Shown: one piece after another, positions 8,266 to 16,575 of the stretch
Position numbering within the stretch: the stretch's first letter is position 1
Layout of the letters: every line of letters begins with the position of its first letter
NCBI GenBank assembly: GCA_946885815.1
Contig: CAMPHE010000005.1
Span: forward strand, 1 to 19,109
Direction of reading: 5' to 3'
From: an uncultured Arenimonas sp.
Lineage (GTDB): Bacteria > Pseudomonadota > Gammaproteobacteria > Xanthomonadales > Xanthomonadaceae
Length of the DNA: 19,109 nt
Notes under the pieces: model-generated
What the model was told of the DNA's origin: nothing
Seen by the model: the letters and a program-made list of their open reading frames with translations, nothing else
The model's database searches: none
Translations under genes and position numbers: made by a program

Positions 8266-9795
8266 TCAACCCGCCGGCGGCGCCGGCGGCAGTGTCGGCG
8301 ACTCCCCGGCCTCTCCCGCGACCGCGGCGTCCTGCAGCTGCAGCAGATAGGCGTCGGTGCCGTCGACCGCGAGCCCCTTGCGGATGAGGAAGCGGCACTG
8401 CACCCAGCTGCCGCGCTCGCACAGCTCGTACGCATTGCGGCGATAGAACGCGACGATGCCGGCGATGCCGGCGCGCGCGCGCGCGTTCTCGGGGGCGAGC
8501 GCGAGCGCACGGCGGTAATAGCCGAGCGCGCTGTCGTCGTCCGGGTAATCGAGCTTGCGTCCGAAGTCGGGACCCTTCGCGGTGCCGTATTCCAGCAGCT
8601 GGTCGCCGGCGTTGAGCAGCCGCTCCAGTTCGCCATCGGTCGGCGCGTCGATCGGGGCGGGCATCTCGAACCCTTCGGGCAGCGGGCCGGCCTCCGGCGT
8701 CGCCGGGGTCGCGGCCTGCACCGGGCCGGTCGCGGTGGTGGCGACCGCGGCCGGGTCGGCCGGCGGATCGGGTGACAGCGCGACCCACGCGCCCGTCGCG
8801 ACCGCCAGCAGCGCCACCGCGCCGACCACCGGCCACAGCCATGCGGGCCGCCGGCTGCCATCGCGATCGCCGGCGCTGATGCGCGTGCGCTGCTGCGTCG
8901 CCGATCCGCCCGAGTGCCGGCCCGCGCCCTTGCGCTGGCTGGTCTCCTGCATGATCGCGCCCTGCGGCGCGGCGGCGACGACGCGGCCCATCGCCTCGAT
9001 GAATGCGGCGCCGTTGTTGTAGCGCTCGCCCGCCAGCTTCGCCATCAATCCGTCGATCAGCGGCTGCAGCCACTCGTACTTTTCCGACAGCGTCGGCACC
9101 GGATGCGTCACGTGCATCAGCGCGACGGTGAACGGGTCGCCGGACTGGTACGGCGGATGGCCTTCGAGCATCTCGAACAGCACCGTGCCGAGGCTGTAGA
9201 GGTCGGACCGGCCGTCGACCGGCTCGCCGCGCGCCTGTTCCGGACTCATGTAGTCCGGCGTGCCGATCGACGCGCCCGCGACGGTGGAACTGTTGCTGCC
9301 GTCCATGGCCTTGGCGATGCCGAAATCGGCGAGTACCACGCGGCCGTCGTTGCGGAACAGCACGTTGCCCGGCTTGACGTCGCGGTGGACGAAACCCTTC
9401 TCGTGCGCGAAGTCGAGACCCTGCGCGATGTCGGTGACGATGTCGAGGATGTGCCCGACGCTGAGCCCGCCGTCGTGGATGCGTTCCTTCAGCGTGCCGC
9501 CGGGGATGTACTCGGCGGCGAGGTAATACACGCCCGCGTGGCTGCCGATGTCGTAGACGGTGACGAGGTTCGGATGCTGCAGCTTCGCGGTGATCTTGCC
9601 TTCGACCAGGAAGCGGCGCGCGAACTCGGCGTTGGACGCCAGCGCCGGCGACATCACCTTCAGCGCCACCTCGCGCTCGAGCGATTCCTGCATCGCCAGG
9701 AAAACGGAGGCCATGCCGCCCTCGCCGATCGGCCGCAGGATGCGATAGCCGGGGATGTCGATGTCGACCGAAGTCAGCAGGACGGTGGCGTTCAA
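8266..9795 (-). CDS. Membrane-anchored Hanks-type Ser/Thr protein kinase with extracytoplasmic TPR-like tail
   Basis: 509 residues. The kinase domain (about 17-278) has the glycine loop GEGGMAS (24-30), the ATP-binding Lys46, catalytic HRDVKPGN with Asp139, DFG with Asp157, and GTPDYMSPEQ in the activation segment, so it looks active. A hydrophilic juxtamembrane linker leads to one transmembrane helix (about 319-340). The remainder should be periplasmic: a Pro/Ala-rich spacer and a TPR-like helical region (about 425-500) containing Cys459 and Cys467. Only a TTG start fits: an in-frame TAA lies ten codons upstream and no ATG or GTG occurs before the glycine loop; GAGG is five bases ahead. It lies 47 bases downstream of dnaQ on the same strand and faces the phosphatase gene, its likely functional counterpart. 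Ligand and substrates are unknown. Confidence 0.93.
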   Translation of the reverse strand: MNATVLLTSVDIDIPGYRILRPIGEGGMASVFLAMQESLEREVALKVMSPALASNAEFARRFLVEGKITAKLQHPNLVTVYDIGSHAGVYYLAAEYIPGGTLKERIHDGGLSVGHILDIVTDIAQGLDFAHEKGFVHRDVKPGNVLFRNDGRVVLADFGIAKAMDGSNSSTVAGASIGTPDYMSPEQARGEPVDGRSDLYSLGTVLFEMLEGHPPYQSGDPFTVALMHVTHPVPTLSEKYEWLQPLIDGLMAKLAGERYNNGAAFIEAMGRVVAAAPQGAIMQETSQRKGAGRHSGGSATQQRTRISAGDRDGSRRPAWLWPVVGAVALLAVATGAWVALSPDPPADPAAVATTATGPVQAATPATPEAGPLPEGFEMPAPIDAPTDGELERLLNAGDQLLEYGTAKGPDFGRKLDYPDDDSALGYYRRALALAPENARARAGIAGIVAFYRRNAYELCERGSWVQCRFLIRKGLAVDGTDAYLLQLQDAAVAGEAGESPTLPPAPPAG

Positions 9796-9800
9796 CTCGA

Positions 9801-9804
9801 CCTC
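9801..9804 (-). promoter_or_regulatory. Ribosome-binding site deciding the TTG start of the kinase gene
   Basis: On the minus strand GAGG stands five bases before TTG (9795-9793). No in-frame ATG or GTG lies between the upstream TAA and the kinase glycine loop, so this site supports the TTG initiation call. Confidence 0.6.
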
Positions 9805-9824
9805 GGCGGCAGGGGTCCGGGGCG

Positions 9825-9830
9825 ATTATC
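9825..9830 (-). promoter_or_regulatory. Candidate -10 element for the kinase gene
   Basis: GATAAT on the minus strand (five of six consensus bases) lies about 30 bases before the TTG start, in the 47-base gap after dnaQ. No convincing -35 is present at 17 bases, so it would need an activator or be weak. The kinase may instead depend on read-through from the dnaQ operon. Confidence 0.3.
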
Positions 9831-9842
9831 CACGACTCGGCC

Positions 9843-10562
9843 TCAGGCGACGGCTTCCGGGGCGACGGCCGCCGCCGGCCAGAGCTCGCGCCCCGATTTC
9901 CCGGCGATGCGCGCCATCCGCGCCGCATGCTCGGCGCGCTCGGACGGATCGGCGCGCAGTACGCGACGGGCCATGGGCGCGAGTCCGGGCTCGAACCGCA
10001 CGACCGCGGCCGATTCGTCCCCGGTGGCGAGCCCGAGATCGCCCTGCCCCGACGTCATGCCCAGGTACACGTCGGCGAGCAGTTCGGCGTCGAGCAGCGC
10101 GCCGTGCAGCTTGCGATGGCCGTTGTCTACGCCGAGGCGCCGGCAAAGCGCATCGAGCGAATTGCGCTGTCCCGGCCAGCGCTCGCGCGCCATCGCCAGC
10201 GTGTCGAGCACCGTCGCGTGGTCGGTGATGCGCCCGTAGTGCGCGCCGGCCAGCGACAGTTCGTAGTCGAGGAAGCCGACGTCGAAGCTCGCGGTGTGGA
10301 TGATCAGTTCGGCACCGGCGATGAATTCGACGAGTTCGTCGACCGCGGCGGCGAACGGCGGCTTGTCGCGCAGGAAGTCCAGCGTCAGGCCCGTCACTTC
10401 CTGCGCGCCCGCTTCCATCTCGCGGCCCGGATTGAAATAGCGATGGAAATGCCGGCCGGTCGGCCGCCTGGCGACCAGCTCGAGGCAGCCGATCTCGACG
10501 ATGCGGTTGCCCTTCTCCCACGCCAGGCCGGTGGTTTCGGTATCGAGCACGATCTGGCGCAT
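9843..10562 (-). CDS. dnaQ: DNA polymerase III epsilon subunit, 3'-5' proofreading exonuclease
   Basis: 239 residues, close to the usual length. It is a DEDDh exonuclease: Asp7 and Glu9 in LDTETTG, Asp94 in HTASFDVGF, His153 and Asp158 in HGALLDAE. After the exonuclease domain lies QGDLGL (173-178), in the position of the beta-clamp-binding motif (QTSMAF in E. coli). The C-terminal tail, which binds the alpha subunit in the family, is charged and Ala/Arg-rich. Its ATG shares one base with the rnhA stop (TGATG), implying coupled translation. In E. coli rnhA and dnaQ are also neighbours but divergent; here they are co-directional. Confidence 0.95.
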   Translation of the reverse strand: MRQIVLDTETTGLAWEKGNRIVEIGCLELVARRPTGRHFHRYFNPGREMEAGAQEVTGLTLDFLRDKPPFAAAVDELVEFIAGAELIIHTASFDVGFLDYELSLAGAHYGRITDHATVLDTLAMARERWPGQRNSLDALCRRLGVDNGHRKLHGALLDAELLADVYLGMTSGQGDLGLATGDESAAVVRFEPGLAPMARRVLRADPSERAEHAARMARIAGKSGRELWPAAAVAPEAVA

Positions 10563-10999
10563 CAGGAGCGGAACCTCTCGGCTTCGGCGCGCGCCAGCCG
10601 GTCGACGCGTTCGTTCTCGACATGGCCGGCGTGGCCCTTCACCCACTTCCATTCGATCCGGTGCGGCGCCGCGGCGGCATGCAGGCGCTGCCACAGATCC
10701 TGGTTCTTCACCGGCGTGCCGCCGGCCGTCTTCCAGCCGCGTCGCACCCAGTTCGGCAGCCATTCGGCGATGCCCTTCTGCACGTACTGCGAATCGGTGG
10801 ACAGCACCACGCGGCACGGTTGCCGCAGCGCCTCCAGCGCCATGATCGCGGCGAGCAGTTCCATGCGGTTGTTGGTCGTCGGCGTCTCGCCGCCGGCGAG
10901 TTCGCGCTCGACGTCGCCGTGGCGCAGCAGCGCGGCCCAGCCGCCCGGCCCGGGGTTGCCGAGGCACGCGCCGTCCGTGTGGATCTCCACCGATTTCAT
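10562..10999 (-). CDS. rnhA: Ribonuclease HI
   Basis: 145 residues. It cleaves the RNA strand of RNA-DNA hybrids. The four acidic catalytic residues are in place: Asp9 ([14 protein letters not shown]), Glu47 (NNRMELLAA), Asp69 (STDSQYV) and Asp133 (ERVDRLAR). The tryptophan-rich substrate-handle region ([11 protein letters not shown]) and the KGHAGH loop are also present. Start: ATG 10999 gives the usual family N-terminus; ATG 11017 would add six residues and would overlap the upstream stop as TGATG, the same arrangement as the next junction, so it remains possible. It is the middle gene of a yafS-rnhA-dnaQ operon. Confidence 0.95.
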   Translation of the reverse strand: MKSVEIHTDGACLGNPGPGGWAALLRHGDVERELAGGETPTTNNRMELLAAIMALEALRQPCRVVLSTDSQYVQKGIAEWLPNWVRRGWKTAGGTPVKNQDLWQRLHAAAAPHRIEWKWVKGHAGHVENERVDRLARAEAERFRS

Positions 11000-11016
11000 G
11001 GCCGTCGCGCCCGCCA

Positions 11017-11709
11017 TCAGCCCGCACTCATTCCGGGGCGGAACGCCATCGACGGCGAGCCGGCACGCAGCGGCGTCACGCCCGGGTCGCGCCGGCGCGC
11101 GATGGTCAGGTGCGCCATCCGCAGGCGCGACGCCGGGCCGCCGGAACCGTCCGGTTCGACGTCGACGCGCTCCGGCGGCGACCAGAGCGGCCCGACATGC
11201 CGCACGCGCTGCACGACGAGACCGGCATCGCGCACGCGCGCGCCGAACTCGCCGGGGTGCGCGCACGACAGGCCGCGGAAGGCCCAGCGCAGGCGCGCGA
11301 GGCTCCACGGGTTGAGCGTCAGCAGGATCGCCATGCCTTCGGGTTCCAGCACGCGCGCGATCTCCTCGAGCAGCGCGTGCGGTGCCGGCGAGGTTTCGAA
11401 GACGAACAGCGCGTAGACCAGCGAAAGCGAACCGCTGGCGAACGGCAGCCGCTCGTCGCTGCAGGCGACGTCGCCGCCGAAACCGTCGCCGTCGCGCGCG
11501 AGGCTGACGACGCCGGCGAGCAGGTTGCCCGACAGCGTCGGCGACACGTCGTCGCTCGGCCGGAGATACAGGCCGCTGCGACCGAACACGCGCGTGAGCT
11601 CGGGCACGACCTGCCGCTGCACCTCGTGCAGCAGGCGGCGCGTGGTATCGCGGCGGAACCAGAGATCGGCGGATCGGGCAGGTTGACGACGGGGGGAAGC
11701 CGGGGGCAT
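11017..11709 (-). CDS. yafS: YafS-like SAM-dependent methyltransferase-domain protein
   Basis: 230 residues. Identified mainly by position between gloB and rnhA-dnaQ, where E. coli carries yafS, and by a class I methyltransferase-like core: a [18 protein letters not shown] segment (motif II/III region) and [20 protein letters not shown] (the post-core strand and NPW). The usual glycine-rich SAM loop (GxGxG) is not recognisable, so whether it binds SAM is uncertain. The substrate is unknown. It is the first gene of the leftward operon; its ATG lies 40 bases from the preferred gloB start, diverging. Confidence 0.75.
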   Translation of the reverse strand: MPPASPRRQPARSADLWFRRDTTRRLLHEVQRQVVPELTRVFGRSGLYLRPSDDVSPTLSGNLLAGVVSLARDGDGFGGDVACSDERLPFASGSLSLVYALFVFETSPAPHALLEEIARVLEPEGMAILLTLNPWSLARLRWAFRGLSCAHPGEFGARVRDAGLVVQRVRHVGPLWSPPERVDVEPDGSGGPASRLRMAHLTIARRRDPGVTPLRAGSPSMAFRPGMSAG

Positions 11710-11749
11710 GGTCGCGATTCTGCGTCATAAGCGCGCCCCAGGTCATCCC

Positions 11750-12517
11750 GTGCTGCGTGCGATCCCCCTGCCCGCGTTCGACGACAACTACATCTGGCTG
11801 CTCGCCGCCGACGACGGTGCGGCGATCGTCGTCGACCCCGGGGACGCCGCGCCGGTGCTGCGTGCGGCGGCCGACGGCCTCCGGCCCGTGGCGATCCTGC
11901 TGACGCACCACCATGCCGATCACGTCGGCGGTGCCGCCGAACTCGCGGCCCGCTTCGACGTGCCGTGCCACGGCCCGCACGACCCCCGGATCGACGCGGC
12001 GGATCGTCGCCACGACGATGGCGACACCGTCGCGATCCCCGCGCTCGACGCGACGTTCGCGGTGATGGCGATCCCCGGGCATACGCGCACGCATATCGCG
12101 TTCCATGGGGCGGGCCACCTGTTCTGCGGCGACACGCTTTTCAGCCTCGGCTGCGGGCGCCTCTTCGAAGGCACGCCGGCGCAGATGCTGGACTCGCTCG
12201 ATCGGCTCGCGGCGTTGCCGGGCGACACCGCGGTCTGCTGCGGGCACGAATACACGCAGGACAACGGCCGCTTCGCGCGTGCCGCCGAACCGGGCAACGC
12301 ACGGCGCGATGCGTACCTGGCGCAGGTCGCGACGCGACGTGCCGCCGGTGAACCGAGCCTGCCCTCGACGATCGCGCTCGAGCGCGCGACCAATCCGTTC
12401 CTGCGCGTGGACGAGCCGGAAGTGCGCGCGACGCTGGCCGCGCGATGCGGCCGCGTTCCGGCCGATCGCCTCGACGCCTTCGCGGCGCTGCGGCGCTGGA
12501 AGGACGGGTTCCGGTGA
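11750..12517 (+). CDS. gloB: Hydroxyacylglutathione hydrolase (glyoxalase II)
   Basis: Hydrolyses S-D-lactoylglutathione to lactate and glutathione in methylglyoxal detoxification; cytosolic, binuclear metal. The metallo-beta-lactamase motif is THHHADH with His53, His55, Asp57 and His58. Further ligands are His111 in PGHTRTH, Asp128 in FCGDTLF, and His166 in [10 protein letters not shown]. Start: GTG 11750 gives [16 protein letters not shown], puts the metal ligands at the family's usual numbers, gives 255 residues, and has AGG (11740-11742) in front. The in-frame ATG at 11708 would add 14 residues and overlap the yafS start codon. Its stop overlaps the next gene's GTG by four bases. Confidence 0.94.
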   Translation: MLRAIPLPAFDDNYIWLLAADDGAAIVVDPGDAAPVLRAAADGLRPVAILLTHHHADHVGGAAELAARFDVPCHGPHDPRIDAADRRHDDGDTVAIPALDATFAVMAIPGHTRTHIAFHGAGHLFCGDTLFSLGCGRLFEGTPAQMLDSLDRLAALPGDTAVCCGHEYTQDNGRFARAAEPGNARRDAYLAQVATRRAAGEPSLPSTIALERATNPFLRVDEPEVRATLAARCGRVPADRLDAFAALRRWKDGFR

Positions 12518-13716
12518 CGCGACGCGTGCGCCCCGCCCTGCCCGCGGCGGCGCTGCTGTCGCTGGCGGTCGCGGCCTGCCAGGCTCCCGTGCGGCCGGAT
12601 CCGACCGAGCCGGCCGAGCCCGTCGCGGTGGTCGCGATCCGGCCGGCGGTGGTCGCGACGCCGCCGGTCGATGCCCAGCCGCCCCCGCCGCCGCCCGTCG
12701 AGCCGGATCCGGTCGACACCGGCGCCGAGGTCTTCGACCGGATGGCCGCGCGCTTCACGCCGCCGGTGTGCGTCAAGGGCGAGCGCAACCGCGCGTGGCG
12801 CCGTCGCTACGCGGGCCACCCGGCCGTCTTCGCCCGGCACGTCGAGGCCGTGCTGCCGCTGATGGCGTACGTGCTCGCCGAGGTGGAGGCGCGCGACCTG
12901 CCGGGCGAGTTCGTGCTGATCCCGCTGGTCGAATCGTGGTATCGGCCGGACGCGATCGGCCCCGGTGGGCCGGCCGGCATGTGGCAGATGATCGGAAGCA
13001 CGGCCCGGAACCACGGCATCGCGATCCAGAACGGCTACGACGGCCGGCTCTCGCCGGTCGCGTCCACGGAAGCCGCGCTGGGTTACCTGCAGACATTGTC
13101 GGAAATGTTCGACGGCGAATGGCGCGCGATCGCGATGGGTTACAACGCGGGCGAGAACCGGATCCTGCGCGCGTTCCGTGCCGGCGACGACCGGCGGGTG
13201 TCGGGCGAACGGCGCCTGCCGCACGGCCTGTCGCCGGTGACGTACGACTACGTCGCGAAGTTGCGCGGCCTCGCCTGCCTGTTCGCGAAGCCGGAGCGCG
13301 CCGGGCTGGTGCTGCCGCGCGAAACGCATTTCCTGCCGCTGACGCGACTGGAGTTGCCCCCCGGCATCACCAGCCTCGACCAGGCGGCGGTGCGGCTCGG
13401 CGCCGACGCCGCCGCGCTGCGCAAGCTCAATCCCGCGTTCCGCGGCGGGCAGGTACCGAGCGGCGCGCCGCGCCAGGTGCTGGCGCCGATGACGTCGCTG
13501 ACGGCGCTGTCGATCGTGCGTGACGCGCCTCCGGACGCGGACGTGCCACCGGCGGCCGCGGCCGGCGATGCGCGCACGCACCGCGTCGCGCGCGGCGACA
13601 CGCTGTCGCGGATCGCCGCCCGCTATCGCGTGCCGCTGGAGGAGCTCTACCGGATCAACGGGCTGACCGGCCGCTCCCTGCTGCGGATCGGCCAGACCAT
13701 CCGCGTCGATCCCTGA
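12514..13716 (+). CDS. mltD: MltD-like membrane-bound lytic murein transglycosylase
   Basis: 400 residues. Cleaves peptidoglycan glycan strands to 1,6-anhydro products. The start is the GTG inside GTGA overlapping the gloB stop, which gives a lipoprotein signal with lipobox VAAC and Cys22; Gln follows, so outer-membrane sorting is expected. A Pro/Val-rich linker follows. The SLT domain has the catalytic Glu140 in PLVESWY, then GMWQM and AMGYNAGEN. One clear LysM peptidoglycan-binding domain occupies about 355-400 ([16 protein letters not shown]); a degenerate LysM-like stretch lies just before it, around 300-340. E. coli MltD has two LysM domains, so this protein is slightly shorter. mltD-gloB adjacency is as in E. 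coli. Confidence 0.9.
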   Translation: MTRRVRPALPAAALLSLAVAACQAPVRPDPTEPAEPVAVVAIRPAVVATPPVDAQPPPPPPVEPDPVDTGAEVFDRMAARFTPPVCVKGERNRAWRRRYAGHPAVFARHVEAVLPLMAYVLAEVEARDLPGEFVLIPLVESWYRPDAIGPGGPAGMWQMIGSTARNHGIAIQNGYDGRLSPVASTEAALGYLQTLSEMFDGEWRAIAMGYNAGENRILRAFRAGDDRRVSGERRLPHGLSPVTYDYVAKLRGLACLFAKPERAGLVLPRETHFLPLTRLELPPGITSLDQAAVRLGADAAALRKLNPAFRGGQVPSGAPRQVLAPMTSLTALSIVRDAPPDADVPPAAAAGDARTHRVARGDTLSRIAARYRVPLEELYRINGLTGRSLLRIGQTIRVDP

Positions 13717-13793
13717 CCCGTGCTTGGCGGTATGGACCGGCGCGGGTCAAACTAGGCGCCATTTCGCCGCGTCCGCGGCCACGGGAGAACACC

Positions 13794-14585
13794 ATGGGAT
13801 TCCTATCCGGCAAGCGGGCGCTGATCGTCGGCGTGGCCAGCCAGCGGTCGATCGCCACCGGCATTTCCGAGGCGATGCACCGCGAAGGCGCGGAACTCGC
13901 GTTCACGTACCAGAACGAGAAACTGAAGTCGCGGGTCGAGGACGCGGCGAAGGACTGCGGCTCGGACATCGTGCTTCCGCTCGACGTCGCCGACGACGCG
14001 CAGATCGACAACGTGTTCGCCGAGCTCGGCAAGCGCTGGGACGGCTTCGACATCCTCGTGCACTCGGTCGGCTTCGCGCCGCGCGAGGCGATCGAGGGCG
14101 AATACCTTTCAGGCCTGACGCGCGAGAACTTCCGCATCGCGCACGACATCTCCAGCTACAGCCTCGCGGCACTGGCCAAGGCGGCACGGCCGATGATGAA
14201 GGGCCGCGGCGGCAGCATCCTGACGCTGAGCTACCTCGGCGCCGAACGCGCGCTGGTGAACTACAACGTGATGGGCGTCGCCAAGGCGAGCCTGGAAGCG
14301 AACGTGCGCTACCTCGCGCTGAACCTCGGGCCGGAAGGCACGCGCGTGAACGCGATCTCCGCCGGGCCGATCAAGACGCTCGCCGCCGCCGGCATCGCCA
14401 ACTTCCGCAAGATGCTCGGCCATGTCGAGGAATACGCGCCGCTGCGCCGCAGCGTCACGATCGAGGACGTCGGCAATGTCGCCGCGTTCCTGTGCTCCGA
14501 TCTCGCGGCCGGCGTGACCGGCGAGATCACCTACGTCGACGCCGGTTACAACATCCTCGGCATGACCGGCATCGAGGGCGTCTGA
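13794..14585 (+). CDS. fabI: Enoyl-[acyl-carrier-protein] reductase (NADH)
   Basis: 263 residues. Catalyses the last reduction of fatty-acid elongation; the target of triclosan-type inhibitors in this family. The atypical short-chain-dehydrogenase signature is intact: the cofactor loop [12 protein letters not shown] near the N-terminus, Tyr147 in SYLGAERA, catalytic Tyr157 and Lys164 in YNVMGVAK, and [13 protein letters not shown] for the substrate lid. GGGAG (13783-13787) sits six bases before the ATG. The 77-base gap after mltD has only a weak promoter-like TTGGCG (13724-13729) without a convincing -10. It ends four bases from the ppiD stop, tail to tail. Confidence 0.96.
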   Translation: MGFLSGKRALIVGVASQRSIATGISEAMHREGAELAFTYQNEKLKSRVEDAAKDCGSDIVLPLDVADDAQIDNVFAELGKRWDGFDILVHSVGFAPREAIEGEYLSGLTRENFRIAHDISSYSLAALAKAARPMMKGRGGSILTLSYLGAERALVNYNVMGVAKASLEANVRYLALNLGPEGTRVNAISAGPIKTLAAAGIANFRKMLGHVEEYAPLRRSVTIEDVGNVAAFLCSDLAAGVTGEITYVDAGYNILGMTGIEGV

Positions 14586-14589
14586 GCCC

Positions 14590-16533
14590 TCAGAGCCGGT
14601 CTTCCGCGACGGTGATCTCGAAGCCGTCGCGCAGCGACTTCATGTAGGCCTCGAACTCGACCAGGCCGCGCGCGCGCGCCAGCTGTTCGAGCAGCATGTC
14701 GCGCGTGGCGTCGTCGAGCGACGACAGGTCGCCTTCCTTCACCGCGGTCACTTCGAACAGCACGTGCCGGTCCGGACCGACGCGCGCGATGCCGTAAGCC
14801 GGCGCGCCCTCGGCGGGGGCCGGCGTCGCGAACACGGCCTGCACCAGCGGCGGCGGCAGCTGTGCCTGGCGACCCACGTCCGGCAGCGGGGCGATCGTAC
14901 GGCCGACGTCGGTCGCGAGCGTCTCCAGCGATTCACCGTCGCGCGCGCGCTGCAGCAGCGCTTCGGCCTGCGCCTGCGACGCCTTCGATAGGCGGTCGGC
15001 GTTGAAGTCGGCCAGCACGCGCTCGGCGACCTGCTCGTACGGCTGCGCCGCCTCCGGCTGGTGTTCGACGACGTGGATGGCGACCACGTGCCCCGGACCG
15101 ATCTCGAGCGTGTCGCTCACCTGGCGATCGAGGCGCTGGTTGTCGCTGAAGGCGGCGCGGCGGACGTCTTCGATCGCGGCGATGCCCTCGCCCTGCGTGC
15201 GCGTGAACAGCGGCGTGCGCTGCAGTTCCAGGCCGAGTTCCTTCGCCGCCGGCGCCAGCGCGGTCGGCGTGCGGTAGATCAGCTCCAGCAGCTTGCCGGC
15301 GCGGTCGGAGAACGCGCGCTCGCGCTCGGTGTCCATGTACTGGGCGGCGAGTTCCTCGCGCACTTCCTCGAACGGCCGCTCGCTGCCGGCGGTGATGTCG
15401 CGCAACGCGATGACATGCCAGCCGGCCGGCGTGCGCACCGGGTCGCTGACGGCGCCGACCGTATCGAGTCCGGCCAGCGCGGCTTCGAACGCGGGCCCGA
15501 TCGTGCCCTCCTCGATCACGCCGAGGTCGCCGCCTTCCGTCTTCGAGCCGAGGTCGTCGGAATGTTCGCGCGCGAGCGCGGCGAAGTCGGCACCCGGGGC
15601 GCGCGCGGCTTCCGCGAGTTCTTCCGCGCGCGCGCGGGCCTTGGCATCGGCATCGGCGTCGGCGTCGGCCGGCAGGGCCACGAGGATGTGGGCAGCCGAA
15701 CGCCGCGGCTCGGTGACGAAACGCGCGCGCTGCTGGGTGTACAGCTCGCGCAGCATCCGCTCGTCGGGCGCGACCGGCGGCGGCAGCGCCGACGCGTCGA
15801 TCTCGACGTATTCGATCGCGACCTGTTCGGGCGTGCGGTAGCTCGACGCGTTGTCGTCGTACCACTGCCGCAGTTCGGCTTCGGCGGGCGCCGCTTCCGG
15901 CAGCGACGGCGTCGGCAGGTCCACGAGCGAGATGTCGCGCGTCTGCTGGCTGAGCGCGAGGAACGAATCGAGTTCCGACTTGCCGGCGATGGCGGTCTGG
16001 ATGATCTCGTCCGGCAGCGCCTGCTGCGCCATCTGCTCGCGGATGCGCGCCATGAACTGCGCGTGCGTCAGGCCCTGGGAGGCCAGCGCGAGGCGGTACT
16101 GCTCGACGCTGTACGCGCCGTTCGCCTGGAACTGCGGCATCGACTTCAGGTACGCGGCCGCCTCGGCTTCGCTGACGGTGATGCCGTCGCGCGCCGCGGC
16201 GAGCGCCAGGATCTCCTCGTCGATCATCTGGTCGAGCACTTCGCGCTTGTTGTCGAGGTTCTCGAATGCGCCGCTGTCGAACGCGTCGCCCTGGCGCTGG
16301 CGTTCCTGCGCGCGCACCTGCTCGAAGCGGCTGCGGAACTGGTCCTGCGAGATGTCGACCGACTGTCCGCCCCAGCCGAGGAACTTCGCCGGCCCCTCGA
16401 TGCGCGCCGAGAACGTCTCCAGCTTCGGCGCGAAGTACGACTCGATTCCGAAAAACGCCATCGTGACGATGATCAGACCGAGGATCACGTAGGCGATCCA
16501 GCCGGAGGACTTGTCGCGGATGTTCTGCAGCAT
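14590..16533 (-). CDS. ppiD: PpiD-like membrane-anchored periplasmic chaperone/peptidyl-prolyl isomerase
   Basis: 647 residues, near the family's length. A single N-terminal transmembrane helix (about 12-30, in IAYVILGLIIVTMAFFGI) anchors it with the bulk in the periplasm, where PpiD works near the SecYEG exit on newly exported proteins. A SurA-like helical N domain follows. A parvulin domain (about 270-380) has AAHILV with His282 and GWHVIAL with His373. A second helical region ends the protein. A run of Ala-Asp dipeptides (290-297) sits inside the parvulin domain. Start ATG 16533 has no good Shine-Dalgarno. In E. coli ppiD also follows hupB; here two tRNAs and a terminator stand between. 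Confidence 0.92.
   Translation of the reverse strand: MLQNIRDKSSGWIAYVILGLIIVTMAFFGIESYFAPKLETFSARIEGPAKFLGWGGQSVDISQDQFRSRFEQVRAQERQRQGDAFDSGAFENLDNKREVLDQMIDEEILALAAARDGITVSEAEAAAYLKSMPQFQANGAYSVEQYRLALASQGLTHAQFMARIREQMAQQALPDEIIQTAIAGKSELDSFLALSQQTRDISLVDLPTPSLPEAAPAEAELRQWYDDNASSYRTPEQVAIEYVEIDASALPPPVAPDERMLRELYTQQRARFVTEPRRSAAHILVALPADADADADAKARARAEELAEAARAPGADFAALAREHSDDLGSKTEGGDLGVIEEGTIGPAFEAALAGLDTVGAVSDPVRTPAGWHVIALRDITAGSERPFEEVREELAAQYMDTERERAFSDRAGKLLELIYRTPTALAPAAKELGLELQRTPLFTRTQGEGIAAIEDVRRAAFSDNQRLDRQVSDTLEIGPGHVVAIHVVEHQPEAAQPYEQVAERVLADFNADRLSKASQAQAEALLQRARDGESLETLATDVGRTIAPLPDVGRQAQLPPPLVQAVFATPAPAEGAPAYGIARVGPDRHVLFEVTAVKEGDLSSLDDATRDMLLEQLARARGLVEFEAYMKSLRDGFEITVAEDRL
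15643..15666 (-). repeat. Four tandem 6-base units inside ppiD
   Basis: GGCATC twice then GGCGTC twice (plus-strand reading), encoding alternating Asp-Ala at residues 290-297 in a loop of the parvulin domain. Changes in copy number would stay in frame. Confidence 0.7.
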
Positions 16534-16554
16534 GGGTTAGGCGACTCGGTGCGT

Positions 16555-16573
16555 GGCACCGGACAGCGGTGCC
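16555..16573 (-). other. Hairpin in the ppiD leader, directly after the tRNA terminator
   Basis: A perfect 7-base inverted repeat, GGCACCG-GACAG-CGGTGCC, lies just beyond the T-run of the terminator and 21 bases before the ppiD ATG. It has no T-run of its own, so it is not an independent intrinsic terminator. It could be a 5' structure of the ppiD mRNA or a protein-binding palindrome. Confidence 0.5.
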
Positions 16574-16575
16574 GG

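Noticed and set aside
8914..10239. Plus-strand frame opposite the kinase and dnaQ
   Set aside because: Low-complexity shadow; both minus-strand genes have complete catalytic motifs.
10562..12247. 561-codon version of rnhA
   Set aside because: The extra N-terminal 400 residues are antisense to gloB or out of frame with yafS. The RNase H fold begins at [10 protein letters not shown].
12445..12513. Longer mltD start at ATG 12445
   Set aside because: It would add an Arg-rich stretch before the lipoprotein signal, overlapping gloB by 73 bases. The GTG at 12514 gives a proper lipobox and a four-base overlap.
13767..13778. CCGCG-TC-CGCGG palindrome before fabI as a terminator
   Set aside because: The two-base loop is too tight for a stable hairpin with these arms and no T-run follows.
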